45,722 nt of DNA from Nocardia araoensis NBRC 100135 (lineage in GTDB: Bacteria; Actinomycetota; Actinomycetes; Mycobacteriales; Mycobacteriaceae): positions 1-45,722 of the forward strand of contig NZ_BAFR01000130.1 of NCBI RefSeq assembly GCF_000308435.1. The letters are read 5' to 3'. Position 1 is the stretch's first letter; the number at the start of each line of letters is the position of its first letter. Shown here one piece after another: positions 17,244 to 25,534 of the stretch. Made by a program: the position numbers and the translations under genes. A model generated the notes under the pieces. That model saw only the letters and a program-made list of their open reading frames with translations. It was not told the DNA's origin and made no database searches.

Positions 17244-18539
17244 TCACCGCGCGGCTGCCGGGGCCCTGCGAACGACCGCCGACATCACGGCGGCGGCGCC
17301 GCACAGCGCGCCCGCCAGATACCACGCGAGGTCGTAGCTGCCCTGGAGATCACGGATGACGCCCGCGCCGGTGGCCGCCACCGCCGAACCGATCTGGTGG
17401 GAGGCGAACACCCAGCCGAACGCGACCGGGCCGTCGGCGCCGAACAGTTCGCGGCACAGCACGACCGTCGGCGGTACTGTGGCCACCCAGTCCAAGCCGT
17501 AGAAGACGATGAACACCCACAGGCTCGGTTGCGTGTCCGGACCCAGCAGCGCCGGCAGGATCAGCAGCGACAGACCGCGCAGCGTGTAGTAGCCGATCAA
17601 CAGATAGCGCGGATCGATCCGGTCGGTCAGCCAGCCCGAGGCGATGGTGCCCGCCACGTCGAAGACGCCGACGACGGCCAGCAGGCTCGCCGCGGTGGTC
17701 GGCGGCATGCCGTGGTCGTGCGCGGCACTGACGAAATGGGTACCGACCAGCCCGTTGGTGGACGCGCCGCACACCGCGAAACCGCCGGCGAGCAACCAGA
17801 ATCCAGGACGACTCGCGATCGCGCCGAGCACCGTGAGCGCGCGCGACGCGCCACCGACGGCGGGTACGCGCAGGCCGACCGTGCTGTCCGGCTCGGCGCC
17901 GTAGGCTCGCGCGCCGAGGTCGCTCGGATAGTCCCGGATGAACAGCAGCACCAGCGGCGCCACGGCGAGCGCCGCGCCCGCGACGATCAGCGACGGCAGC
18001 CGCCAGCCGTGGGCGTGCGCGAGCGCCGAGACCAGCGGCAGGAAGACCAGCTGTCCGGTCGCGCCGGCGGCGGTGAGCACGCCGGTGACCAGACCGCGCT
18101 GCCGCACGAACCACCGGCCGGTGATCGTGGCGACGAACGGCATCGACATCGACCCGACGCCGACACCCACCAGCAGGCCCCAGGTCAGCACGAGGTGCCA
18201 CGGCTGGGACATGAACACCGTCAGCCCGCTGCCCGCAGCGACCAGCAGCAGCGCGCAGGTGACCACCCTGCGGATGCCGAAGCGATCCATCAGCGCGGCG
18301 GCGAACGGCGAGATGAGACCGTACAGCAGCAGATTCAGCGAAACCGCTGCCCCGATGGTGCCGTGTGACCAGCCGAACTCCTCGTGCAACGGGTCCATCA
18401 GCACGCTGGGCACGGAGCGGAACCCGGCCGCACCGAGCAGGGCGATGAAACCCACGCCTGCGACCAGCCACGCCGGGTGCAAGCGCCGGCGCGGCGCGGA
18501 ATCGAGGGAAACAGGAGTCGGCGTCTGCAGTTCGGTCAC
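17244..18539 (-). CDS. MFS transporter
   Basis: A 431-residue major facilitator with about 12 hydrophobic segments and the MFS loop motif MDRFGIRR after helix 2. A second copy, LTDRIDPRYL, is between helices 8 and 9. The overall pattern is like the monocarboxylate/oxalate:formate antiporter-type MFS group. The substrate is not deducible. The start is GTG 18539. It is divergent from the VOC gene (190-base gap without a clear regulator or operator), so joint regulation is possible. Confidence 0.9.
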   Translation of the reverse strand: MTELQTPTPVSLDSAPRRRLHPAWLVAGVGFIALLGAAGFRSVPSVLMDPLHEEFGWSHGTIGAAVSLNLLLYGLISPFAAALMDRFGIRRVVTCALLLVAAGSGLTVFMSQPWHLVLTWGLLVGVGVGSMSMPFVATITGRWFVRQRGLVTGVLTAAGATGQLVFLPLVSALAHAHGWRLPSLIVAGAALAVAPLVLLFIRDYPSDLGARAYGAEPDSTVGLRVPAVGGASRALTVLGAIASRPGFWLLAGGFAVCGASTNGLVGTHFVSAAHDHGMPPTTAASLLAVVGVFDVAGTIASGWLTDRIDPRYLLIGYYTLRGLSLLILPALLGPDTQPSLWVFIVFYGLDWVATVPPTVVLCRELFGADGPVAFGWVFASHQIGSAVAATGAGVIRDLQGSYDLAWYLAGALCGAAAVMSAVVRRAPAAAR

Positions 18540-18729
18540 CCGTTGAGCCTGCCCGAACTATGTCCACGCATCGAGTGGCTGAAATGCCACATCCCATCAA
18601 ATTCGTGCCAAACGCGGCGGCGCCGGTATTTTCTCGACATGGCGGGCACGTGTACCTAGGGTCGCATGAAGCCTCGCGCACCACGATCACCGGCCACGGT
18701 TTGTTGCGGGCAACGAGACAGGAGTGCAC

Positions 18730-19473
18730 ATGATTCGGTGGATCTGGGTCTTCCTGGACCGCCCGGCGCAGCGTTTCGACGACTGCGCGAAGTTCTGGTC
18801 CACGGTCACCGGCACCGAGCTCTCCCCTCGGCGCGGCGCGAACGACGAGTTCCTCACCTTGTTGCCGGACCCGGCGCTGTTCGCCGCGGCGAGCGTCAAG
18901 ATGCAAGCGGTGACCGGCCTCGGCGGCGTCCACCTCGACCTGGACGTCGACGACATCCCCTCCGCCGTACGCACCGCGCTCGACCTCGGGGCGGAGCTGG
19001 TCGCCAACCATCCCGACTACGCCGTGCTGCGCTCCCCCGGCGGCCAGACGTTCTGCCTGACTCCCAGCGGCCGCGCGACGAGCACGCCCGCGCCCGCGGT
19101 GCGAGCTCCGGATGGCACGCTGTCGCGCCTGGACCAGGTGTGCCTGGACATCGGCCCCGACGACCACGAGGTCGAGACCCGGTTCTGGAAGCTACTGACC
19201 GGCTGGACCCATCAGCCCGGGAGGCGGCCGGAGTTCGCCCGGCTGCGCTCGGAAGACCGGCAGTTGCCCGCGCAACTGCTGTTGCAGCGCCTCGGTGAGA
19301 ACCGCCCGACCAGCGCGCATGTCGATCTGGCCGCCAGCGACATCGATGCCACCGCCGCGTGGCACGAGTCGCTCGGCGCGACCGTGGTGGAACGCCACGA
19401 GCACTGGATCGTCCTGAGCGATCCCGGCGACGCGCTGTACTGCGTCACCGGACGCGATCCCAGCGGTGTCTGA
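18730..19473 (+). CDS. VOC-family (glyoxalase-like) protein
   Basis: A 247-residue protein built from two glyoxalase/bleomycin-resistance-like halves, residues about 1–115 and 135–245. Each half ends in a typical LSDPxGxxYCV-type strand (residues 95–105 and 230–240). Tandem VOC proteins bind a metal or a small ligand, but no reaction can be assigned. ATG 18730 follows AGGAG by six bases; the GTG at 18724 is less well spaced. It lies between an MFS gene and a methyltransferase gene without tight spacing. Confidence 0.85.
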   Translation: MIRWIWVFLDRPAQRFDDCAKFWSTVTGTELSPRRGANDEFLTLLPDPALFAAASVKMQAVTGLGGVHLDLDVDDIPSAVRTALDLGAELVANHPDYAVLRSPGGQTFCLTPSGRATSTPAPAVRAPDGTLSRLDQVCLDIGPDDHEVETRFWKLLTGWTHQPGRRPEFARLRSEDRQLPAQLLLQRLGENRPTSAHVDLAASDIDATAAWHESLGATVVERHEHWIVLSDPGDALYCVTGRDPSGV

Positions 19474-19557
19474 TCGCCCTCCCGCGAAAGCATCGCGGTG
19501 TGGTGATACCGCGGGCGCCTGATCCGCGCCCGGTGGCCGCGGTGGCAGAGTACCGGT

Positions 19558-21075
19558 GTGCCTACGAACCGATCGACGACCACCGGATCGCTGCTCACCG
19601 CGCTGTGCCCGGATCTGCGGGCCGCGCTCACCCGGGTGGGCTACGACGCCGACACCCTGCTCGAGACGCTCGGCGACGCGCACGCCGCACTGGGCCGGTC
19701 GGAGCCGGCACCGGTACGCCGCGCGGCCCGTGCGGCCGGTGAGCTGGGCACCCTCATCCGCCTGTTGCTGCTCGGCGACGCGCTGCCGGAGCGGGAGGTG
19801 GCCGCGGCGCTGGCGCCCGTGAAGGTGGATCGCGCGGTCGCGGCGGGCCTGCTGGACCGCGACGGCGACGAGGTGCGGGCGGCGCTCGATCTGCGGCCGC
19901 TGGACGCGGGCACGGGCACGCGGTGGGTCCTGTCGGACCTCGACGACTCGATGCGCAGGCGCACGCTGACCGAGCATCACGTCCTCGGCGTCGGCCACGC
20001 CTCTCTCTCGCTGCTGCGCGCCACCCCCACCCGGCCGGTCGGCACGGTGCTCGACCTCGGCACGGGGTGCGGCGTCCAGGCGGTGCACGCCGCCTCCTAC
20101 GCGCGACGCGTGACCGCGACCGATGTCAATCCCCGGGCGTTGTGGCTGGCCGAGGCCACCGCGGCGCTCAACGAGCTGGACATCGAACTGGTGGAGGGTT
20201 CCTGGTTCGAACCGGTGCGGGGGAGGCGCTTCGACCAGGTGGTGGCCAATCCGCCGTTCGTGGTGGGTCCGGGGCGTGTCGAGCACACCTATCGCGATTC
20301 CGGCCTCGCGCTCGACGGCGCGAGCGAATTGGTCATCTCGCAGGCCGCCGACCTGCTCGCCCCCGGCGGCACCGCCGCGATGCTCGCCGCCTGGGTCCAT
20401 GTGGACGACGAGGACTGGCGCGGGCGCGTGTCGTCCTGGTTGCCCGCGCACGGCGTCGACGCCTGGGTGGTGCAACGTGACGTGGCCGACCCCGCCCTCT
20501 ACGTGGGCACCTGGTTGCGTGACGCGGGCGCGGACCCGCGTGATCCCGCCGCGCAGGCCCGTGCGGAGCGCTGGCTGGACGCCTTCGAGGCCGCGAACGT
20601 GGCGGGGATCGGGTTCGGGTTCGTCTATCTGCGCGCCATCGACGGGCCGACCGAACTTCTCGCCGAGGACCTCACCCACGGCTTCGACGATCCGCTCGGC
20701 GCGGAGGCCATCCGGTATTTCGAGCGCTCGGCCTGGTTGCGGGCCGTCGCCGGTGACGAAAATCTCGCCTGGTCTTCACGTTTCGTCGTGGACCCGGCGA
20801 CCGCGCTGGAGCGGGTGTACCTGCACGGCGCCGAGGGATGGGCTCCAGAGGTCGCGCGATTGCACCGCGGCGACGGTCCCCGCTGGCAGCACGAAGTGGA
20901 TGAGGCGACGATCTCGCTGCTGGCGGGAATGCGGGCCGAAGGCTTGCCGTTGTACGAGCTGATCGAACTGCTGGCGCTCGCCCATGGAGCCGACGAGGTG
21001 GGCGCCGAGTTCGCCGCCGACGCGTTGTCCGTGGTCACCGGCCTGGTGCGGCACGGATTGATCAAGCCCGTGTGA
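19558..21075 (+). CDS. Large class I SAM-dependent methyltransferase (HemK/RsmC-like)
   Basis: A 505-residue cytoplasmic methyltransferase. Residues 1–~145 are an alpha-rich N-terminal domain with winged-helix-like character. The SAM-binding motif VLDLGTGCGVQ begins at about 164. The NPPF motif at 231–234 marks N-methylation of an amide or a base, as in HemK and RsmC. The C-terminal ~180 residues form an extra domain with no obvious homology to characterised enzymes. Both flanking domains are known only from actinobacterial relatives. The substrate (protein glutamine, rRNA or DNA) is open. The start is GTG 19558. It is located just before sigB but separated by a terminator-like hairpin. Confidence 0.85.
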   Translation: MPTNRSTTTGSLLTALCPDLRAALTRVGYDADTLLETLGDAHAALGRSEPAPVRRAARAAGELGTLIRLLLLGDALPEREVAAALAPVKVDRAVAAGLLDRDGDEVRAALDLRPLDAGTGTRWVLSDLDDSMRRRTLTEHHVLGVGHASLSLLRATPTRPVGTVLDLGTGCGVQAVHAASYARRVTATDVNPRALWLAEATAALNELDIELVEGSWFEPVRGRRFDQVVANPPFVVGPGRVEHTYRDSGLALDGASELVISQAADLLAPGGTAAMLAAWVHVDDEDWRGRVSSWLPAHGVDAWVVQRDVADPALYVGTWLRDAGADPRDPAAQARAERWLDAFEAANVAGIGFGFVYLRAIDGPTELLAEDLTHGFDDPLGAEAIRYFERSAWLRAVAGDENLAWSSRFVVDPATALERVYLHGAEGWAPEVARLHRGDGPRWQHEVDEATISLLAGMRAEGLPLYELIELLALAHGADEVGAEFAADALSVVTGLVRHGLIKPV

Positions 21076-21150
21076 GGTAACGGCAACCGCGCGCCGGCCG
21101 GTGCAGGTCCTGGCCGGGGATCGTCCCCGCGCTGCGGCGCTTCTCAGGAA

Positions 21151-21166
21151 CTTCTCAGACGAGAAG
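21151..21166 (+). other. Short hairpin downstream of the methyltransferase gene
   Basis: CTTCTC, loop AGAC, GAGAAG. The left arm is also part of a direct repeat CTTCTCAG at 21140–21147 and 21151–21158. It may contribute to termination together with the next stem. Confidence 0.35.
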
Positions 21167-21171
21167 GGCGA

Positions 21172-21193
21172 AAACCGCTGCTCAGAGCGGTTT
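21172..21193 (+). terminator. Probable terminator between the methyltransferase and sigB genes
   Basis: AAACCGCT, six-base loop, AGCGGTTT: a perfect 8-bp stem, A-rich before and T-rich after. It separates the methyltransferase transcript from the sigB promoter. Confidence 0.55.
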
Positions 21194-21207
21194 ATGCCAG
21201 CCGTAAC

Positions 21208-21235
21208 GGGGAACTTTCTCCCTGTCGGGTCCGTT
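21208..21235 (+). promoter_or_regulatory. ECF-type (SigE/SigH-like) promoter of sigB
   Basis: GGGGAAC (21208–21214), 17 bases, CGTT (21232–21235) matches the GGGAAC…CGTT consensus of mycobacterial SigE/SigH and Streptomyces SigR. It lies about 35 bases before the sigB start. M. tuberculosis sigB is known to be transcribed from SigE/SigH-type promoters, so stress induction of sigB is expected here. Confidence 0.8.
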
Positions 21236-21270
21236 TATCGGAGTGAGACACCACCGACAGGAGGCAAGTC

Positions 21271-22239
21271 ATGACAAGCCCCGCCACCACTCGTGTGCGC
21301 ACCAGCGATTCGGACCTCGACGCTCAGAGCCCCGCCGCCGACCTGGTACGTGTGTACCTGAACGGGATCGGCCGTACCGCGCTGCTCACCGCTGCCGACG
21401 AGGTCGAGCTGGCCAAGCGCATCGAGGCGGGCCTCTACGCGCAGTACCTGCTGGAAACCGGCAAGCGACTGTCGGCGTCCCGCAAGCGTGATCTCGCGAT
21501 GATCGTCCGCGACGGTCAGGCCGCCCGGTCTCATCTGCTCGAAGCCAACCTGCGCCTTGTTGTCTCGCTCGCCAAGCGGTACACCGGCCGCGGCATGCCG
21601 CTGCTCGACCTGATCCAGGAGGGCAACCTCGGGTTGATCCGTGCCATGGAGAAGTTCGACTACGCCAAGGGCTTCAAATTCTCCACCTACGCCACCTGGT
21701 GGATCCGGCAGGCCATCACCCGCGGCATGGCCGACCAGAGCCGCACCATCCGCCTGCCCGTCCACCTGGTCGAGCAGGTGAACAAGCTGGCCAGGATCAA
21801 GCGCGAACTGCACCAGCAGCTGGGCCGCGAGGCCACCGACGAGGAACTGGCCACCGAATCCGGCATCCCGGTCGACAAGATCTCCGATCTGCTCGACCAC
21901 AGCCGCGACCCGGTGAGCCTGGACATGCCGGTCGGCAACGACGAAGAGGCCCCGCTGGGCGATTTCATCGAGGACTCCGAGGCCACCTCGGCCGAGTCCG
22001 CGGTCATCGCGGGTCTGCTGCACCACGATGTGCGCAGCGTGCTCGCCACCCTGGACGAGCGCGAACAGCAGGTCATCCGGCTGCGGTTCGGTCTGGACGA
22101 CGGCCAGCCGCGCACGTTGGACCAGATCGGCAAGCTCTTCGGACTCTCCCGCGAGCGGGTGCGTCAGATCGAGCGTGAAGTCATGGCGAAGCTGCGCAAG
22201 GGTGAGCGGGCCGACCGGCTCCGCGCCTACGCCAGCTGA
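21271..22239 (+). CDS. sigB: RNA polymerase sigma factor SigB
   Basis: A 322-residue group 2 sigma-70 factor, the stress and stationary-phase paralogue of SigA. It lacks SigA's lysine/acid N-terminal extension and begins almost directly with region 1.2 ([18 protein letters not shown]). Region 2 starts near residue 88 ([25 protein letters not shown]), with the [20 protein letters not shown] core. Region 4.2 is [15 protein letters not shown] near 290. ATG 21271 follows ACAGGAGG. Identity is very high to mycobacterial SigB. It is downstream of a stress-type promoter and has its own terminator. Confidence 0.97.
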   Translation: MTSPATTRVRTSDSDLDAQSPAADLVRVYLNGIGRTALLTAADEVELAKRIEAGLYAQYLLETGKRLSASRKRDLAMIVRDGQAARSHLLEANLRLVVSLAKRYTGRGMPLLDLIQEGNLGLIRAMEKFDYAKGFKFSTYATWWIRQAITRGMADQSRTIRLPVHLVEQVNKLARIKRELHQQLGREATDEELATESGIPVDKISDLLDHSRDPVSLDMPVGNDEEAPLGDFIEDSEATSAESAVIAGLLHHDVRSVLATLDEREQQVIRLRFGLDDGQPRTLDQIGKLFGLSRERVRQIEREVMAKLRKGERADRLRAYAS

Positions 22240-22283
22240 TCGTCCGGCGCCGGCCGCCTCGAGACAGCGCCGGCGTTCGGCCC

Positions 22284-22307
22284 GGTGACCCTTCCGCCGG
22301 GGTCACC
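22284..22307 (+). terminator. Terminator-like stem-loop after sigB
   Basis: GGTGACCC, eight-base loop, GGGTCACC, followed by TTCCCG. It lies 45 bases past the sigB stop, in the gap convergent with the lipoprotein gene. Confidence 0.5.
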
Positions 22308-22405
22308 TTCCCGCGCCGACCGGTATGCGCGCGTGCCCGTCCCCTCCGGGCGTCGCGCGAGCCGGTCGGCGGTGTCGTATCCCCCTCGGGCGCCCTCCGG
22401 GCAGG

Positions 22406-22708
22406 TCAGCTCTGATCCACCGCGATGTCGTATTTGACCGTGTCGCCCTCGACCGAGGTCACCGTCAGCATCACACCGAGCGTGTCCCCGCCCGCGGTGA
22501 GCGTGCAACGCATGATGGTCCCTTCCTTGCCGGTGAGATCGCCGGGGCAATCGATCGCGTCGGGTTCCTGTCCGACCTTCTCGGTGAGTGAGTCTTTGAC
22601 CGACTTCTCCAAGTCGGCCTCGGTGACCTTCGGTGTGCCGATGCTGACGGAACACGCGGTGAGCGTCGCCGCGAGCAGCGACAGCAGGGCGATACTGCGG
22701 ATCTTCAT
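22406..22708 (-). CDS. DUF4333 lipoprotein
   Basis: A 100-residue secreted lipoprotein. The signal peptide has a short KIR n-region, a hydrophobic core and the lipobox LTAC, with lipidated C19. The DUF4333 domain follows, with two cysteines, C54 (IDCPGDL) and C68 (MRCTL), that probably form a disulfide. The family is abundant in mycobacteria and nocardiae; its function is unknown and it acts outside the membrane. ATG 22708 is chosen for the signal peptide. A near-perfect 20-bp palindrome lies about 70 bases upstream. Confidence 0.88.
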   Translation of the reverse strand: MKIRSIALLSLLAATLTACSVSIGTPKVTEADLEKSVKDSLTEKVGQEPDAIDCPGDLTGKEGTIMRCTLTAGGDTLGVMLTVTSVEGDTVKYDIAVDQS

Positions 22709-22779
22709 GGCGAGCGGACCTTTCCTTCGACGAATGTGACATCGTCCAGATCGCCGTAGGAGCGATCGTCCGTTATCGG

Positions 22780-22799
22780 ACATGTCATCTATGACGTGT
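22780..22799. promoter_or_regulatory. 20-bp near-perfect palindrome upstream of the DUF4333 lipoprotein gene
   Basis: ACATGTCAT, two bases, ATGACGTGT: 8 of 9 pairs are symmetric. It lies between the lipoprotein gene start and the 3' end of the acetyltransferase gene, a good place for an operator of the lipoprotein gene. Confidence 0.45.
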
Positions 22800-22861
22800 G
22801 CGGGCCGATGTCTCAGCCGTGCCACGCTTCCGGAAGACAGCTCGCCGAATATCCGCCGGAG

Positions 22862-25534
22862 TCAACCCAATCGCCGCGGCCCCGTGTCGAAACGGCTGGG
22901 CTCCGGGCCGATACGGGCACGCGCGTAGATGATTTCGGCCGAGGTCGGCGAGGCCAGCACCGGATCGAAGGACAATTCCCGCATCTCCGGCAGATCGTCG
23001 AACAGGGCTGAAATGCGCTGGGCAAGTTCGGCGAGAGCCGCTTTGTCCACCCGGGGGCTCGCCGGAGTACCCGACAGCAACGGCGCGGCCCGTGGCGCGT
23101 CGATCAGGGCCGTCGCCTCGTCGGCGGTCAACGGCAGTGCCCGATAGGCGCGGTCGCCGAGCAACTCGATGATCAGGCCGGACAGGCCGAACTCGATCAC
23201 CGAGCCGAACGACGGGTCGTCCTGCACGCGCAGAATGCAGCCGACGCCCTTGGTGGCCATCTTCTGGATGTGCAGTACCGGATCACCGCACAGCTCGGCC
23301 AGATCCGCGTATCCCTGTCGCACCGCTTCGGGCCGCCACAGATCGAGCCGGACGCCGGTGAGGTCGGGTCTGCGCCGCCACAATTCGCCGGTCGCCTTGG
23401 CCGCCACCGGATAGCCGAGTTCTTCCGCGGCCGCGACCGCTTCCTCGGCGCTGCGCACCTCGCGGAACTCGACGACCGAAATGCCATAGCAGGCGAGCAG
23501 TTCCACCGTTTCCAGATCGGTGAGCCTGCGACCGCCCGTCCCGACCATCCAATCGGCGACCAATTGGCGCGCGCGGTCGGTGTCGATGCCATCCGGGCGC
23601 ACTACTGGAGAGACCGGCCTGGTTCGCCATTCGGCGTATCGCCGCACCCTGGCCAGCGCCCGCGCCGCGCGTTCCGGATCCGGATACGACGGGATGGAGC
23701 CGTGCGCCGCCGTGGCGCCGGGACCGCGCACCGCGAGCAGGTTCGGGATCCCTTGCTCGGCGACGAACGTGGTGAGGATCGGCTTCTTCGCCTCGGGCAC
23801 CGCGGCTACCGCCGCCCGGATCGCGTCGGCGAAACCGGCGGTCGGCAGCGGCACCGGCGGCGCGAAAACAACGATCACGGCGTCCGTCTCGTCCGAGCGC
23901 AGCGCTGCGACCAGCGCGTCCAGATACGCGCCCGGCGTCGCCTGCGGGCCGAGGTTGACCGGCTCACCGACTTCGAGGCCCTCCCCCTGTGCCGCGTCGA
24001 CCGCCAGCCAGTTGAGCGCCGTGCTGTTGCCGACGACCGCCAGCCGCGAACCGCGGGGCAACGGCTGATAGCCCAGCAGAGCGGCGCAATCGAACAGTTC
24101 GGAGATCGAATCGACCTGGACGATTCCGGCTTGGGCGAACAGATCCCGCACGATCGAACGATCCATGTCCCCCGCGGGCTGGGCGACCGAGCGCCCGCTG
24201 CTCACCGCGACGATCGGCTTGGTCCGGGCCACCCGGCGCGCGATCCGGGAGAACTTGCGCGGATTGCCGAAACTTTCCAGGTACAGCAGCACCACATCGG
24301 TGTCCGGGTCGCTGTCCCAGTACTGCAAGAGGTCGTTACCGGACACGTCGGCACGGTTACCGGCCGACACGAACGTCGACAAACCGAGATTGCGGGCTGC
24401 CGCCTCGCCCAGGATGGCCGCGCCCAACGGCCCGGACTGGCAGAAGAACCCGATTCGTCCGCGACCGGGCAACACCGGCGCGAGCGTCGCGTTCATGGCG
24501 ACCGCCGGATCGGTGTTCGCGATGCCGAGCGCGCTCGGCCCGACCACACGCATGCCGTGACCACGAGCGGCGGCCACGAGTTCGCGCTCGGCCAGCAGTC
24601 CCCCGTCGCCGGTCTCGCCGAAACCCGCGGTCAGCACCACGAGCCCTTTGACTCCCTTGGCCATGCAATCGTCGAGCACCGACCCGATCGCCGCGGGCGG
24701 CACCGCGACCACGGCGAGATCCACCTCGTCGGGGATTTCCCGGACCGTCGCGTACGCCCGTACCCCGCGCACCGACTTGCGGTTCGGGTTCACCGGGAAC
24801 ACCGGCCCCTGGAACAAGCCCGACAGCAGATTCGCCAGCACCGCCCCGCCGACCCGGCCGGTCGCGGGGGTGGCGCCGATCACCGCCACCGATCGCGGCG
24901 TGAGCAGATTGCCCACGCTGCGCGCCTCCGACGCGCGTTCGCGCGAATCACGCACCGACAGCAGCGCTTCGGTGGGGTCGATGGCGAACTCGAGATGCAG
25001 CACCGACCCGTCCCTGCTGCGCTCGACCTGATAGCCCGCGTCACGGAAGACCGTCACCATCACGGTGTTCTCCGCGAGCACCTCGGCGACGAAGGTCTCG
25101 ATCTTGTTCTCGGCGGCGGCGCCGGCCAGATGCTCCAGCAGGATCGAGCCGAGCCCACGCCCTTGATGGCCGTCGGCGACCACGAACGCGACCTCCGCCG
25201 CCCGCGGCCCGTCCCGCTCCAGCAGCTCGTAGCGGCCCACCGCGACGATCGCCTCACCCAATTCCAGCACCAAGCCGACCCGGTCGTGGTAGTCGACATG
25301 CGTGGTCCGATACAGGTCCTTGGGCGAGATCCGCGGGTAGGGGCCGAAATACCGCAGATACCTGGTGCGATCCGACAGCGCGCCGTGGAACTCCTGCAGC
25401 CGATCGGCATCGTCGGGAGTGATCGGACGCAGTCGTACGACGCCACCGTCGGAGGCGAGCACGTCGGCGAACCAGTGTTGCGGCGGCGGGGGCGGGGTGG
25501 CGGGAGCGTCCGCGGTATCGGGGAAGTCAGTCAC
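22862..25534 (-). CDS. GNAT protein acetyltransferase fused to an acyl-CoA synthetase (NDP-forming)-like module
   Basis: An 890-residue fusion. The GNAT domain is N-terminal, about residues 25–185, with the acetyl-CoA loop QGRGLG at 124–129 and E114 as a possible base. Next come a CoA-binding domain (~210–335), a succinyl-CoA-ligase-like domain (~355–600) and an ATP-grasp_5 domain (~675–880). In active NDP-forming acyl-CoA synthetases a GRS motif is followed by SHTGA with the phospho-histidine; here GRSVAQPAGDMDRS (447–460) has lost it, so the synthetase part is probably only regulatory, as in Salmonella Pat and E. coli PatZ. GNAT-first order recalls Streptomyces PatA-like enzymes. It probably acetylates lysines of proteins such as acetyl-CoA synthetase. 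GTG 25534 has GGAGG upstream and overlaps the acuC stop by eight bases. Confidence 0.9.
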   Translation of the reverse strand: MTDFPDTADAPATPPPPPQHWFADVLASDGGVVRLRPITPDDADRLQEFHGALSDRTRYLRYFGPYPRISPKDLYRTTHVDYHDRVGLVLELGEAIVAVGRYELLERDGPRAAEVAFVVADGHQGRGLGSILLEHLAGAAAENKIETFVAEVLAENTVMVTVFRDAGYQVERSRDGSVLHLEFAIDPTEALLSVRDSRERASEARSVGNLLTPRSVAVIGATPATGRVGGAVLANLLSGLFQGPVFPVNPNRKSVRGVRAYATVREIPDEVDLAVVAVPPAAIGSVLDDCMAKGVKGLVVLTAGFGETGDGGLLAERELVAAARGHGMRVVGPSALGIANTDPAVAMNATLAPVLPGRGRIGFFCQSGPLGAAILGEAAARNLGLSTFVSAGNRADVSGNDLLQYWDSDPDTDVVLLYLESFGNPRKFSRIARRVARTKPIVAVSSGRSVAQPAGDMDRSIVRDLFAQAGIVQVDSISELFDCAALLGYQPLPRGSRLAVVGNSTALNWLAVDAAQGEGLEVGEPVNLGPQATPGAYLDALVAALRSDETDAVIVVFAPPVPLPTAGFADAIRAAVAAVPEAKKPILTTFVAEQGIPNLLAVRGPGATAAHGSIPSYPDPERAARALARVRRYAEWRTRPVSPVVRPDGIDTDRARQLVADWMVGTGGRRLTDLETVELLACYGISVVEFREVRSAEEAVAAAEELGYPVAAKATGELWRRRPDLTGVRLDLWRPEAVRQGYADLAELCGDPVLHIQKMATKGVGCILRVQDDPSFGSVIEFGLSGLIIELLGDRAYRALPLTADEATALIDAPRAAPLLSGTPASPRVDKAALAELAQRISALFDDLPEMRELSFDPVLASPTSAEIIYARARIGPEPSRFDTGPRRLG

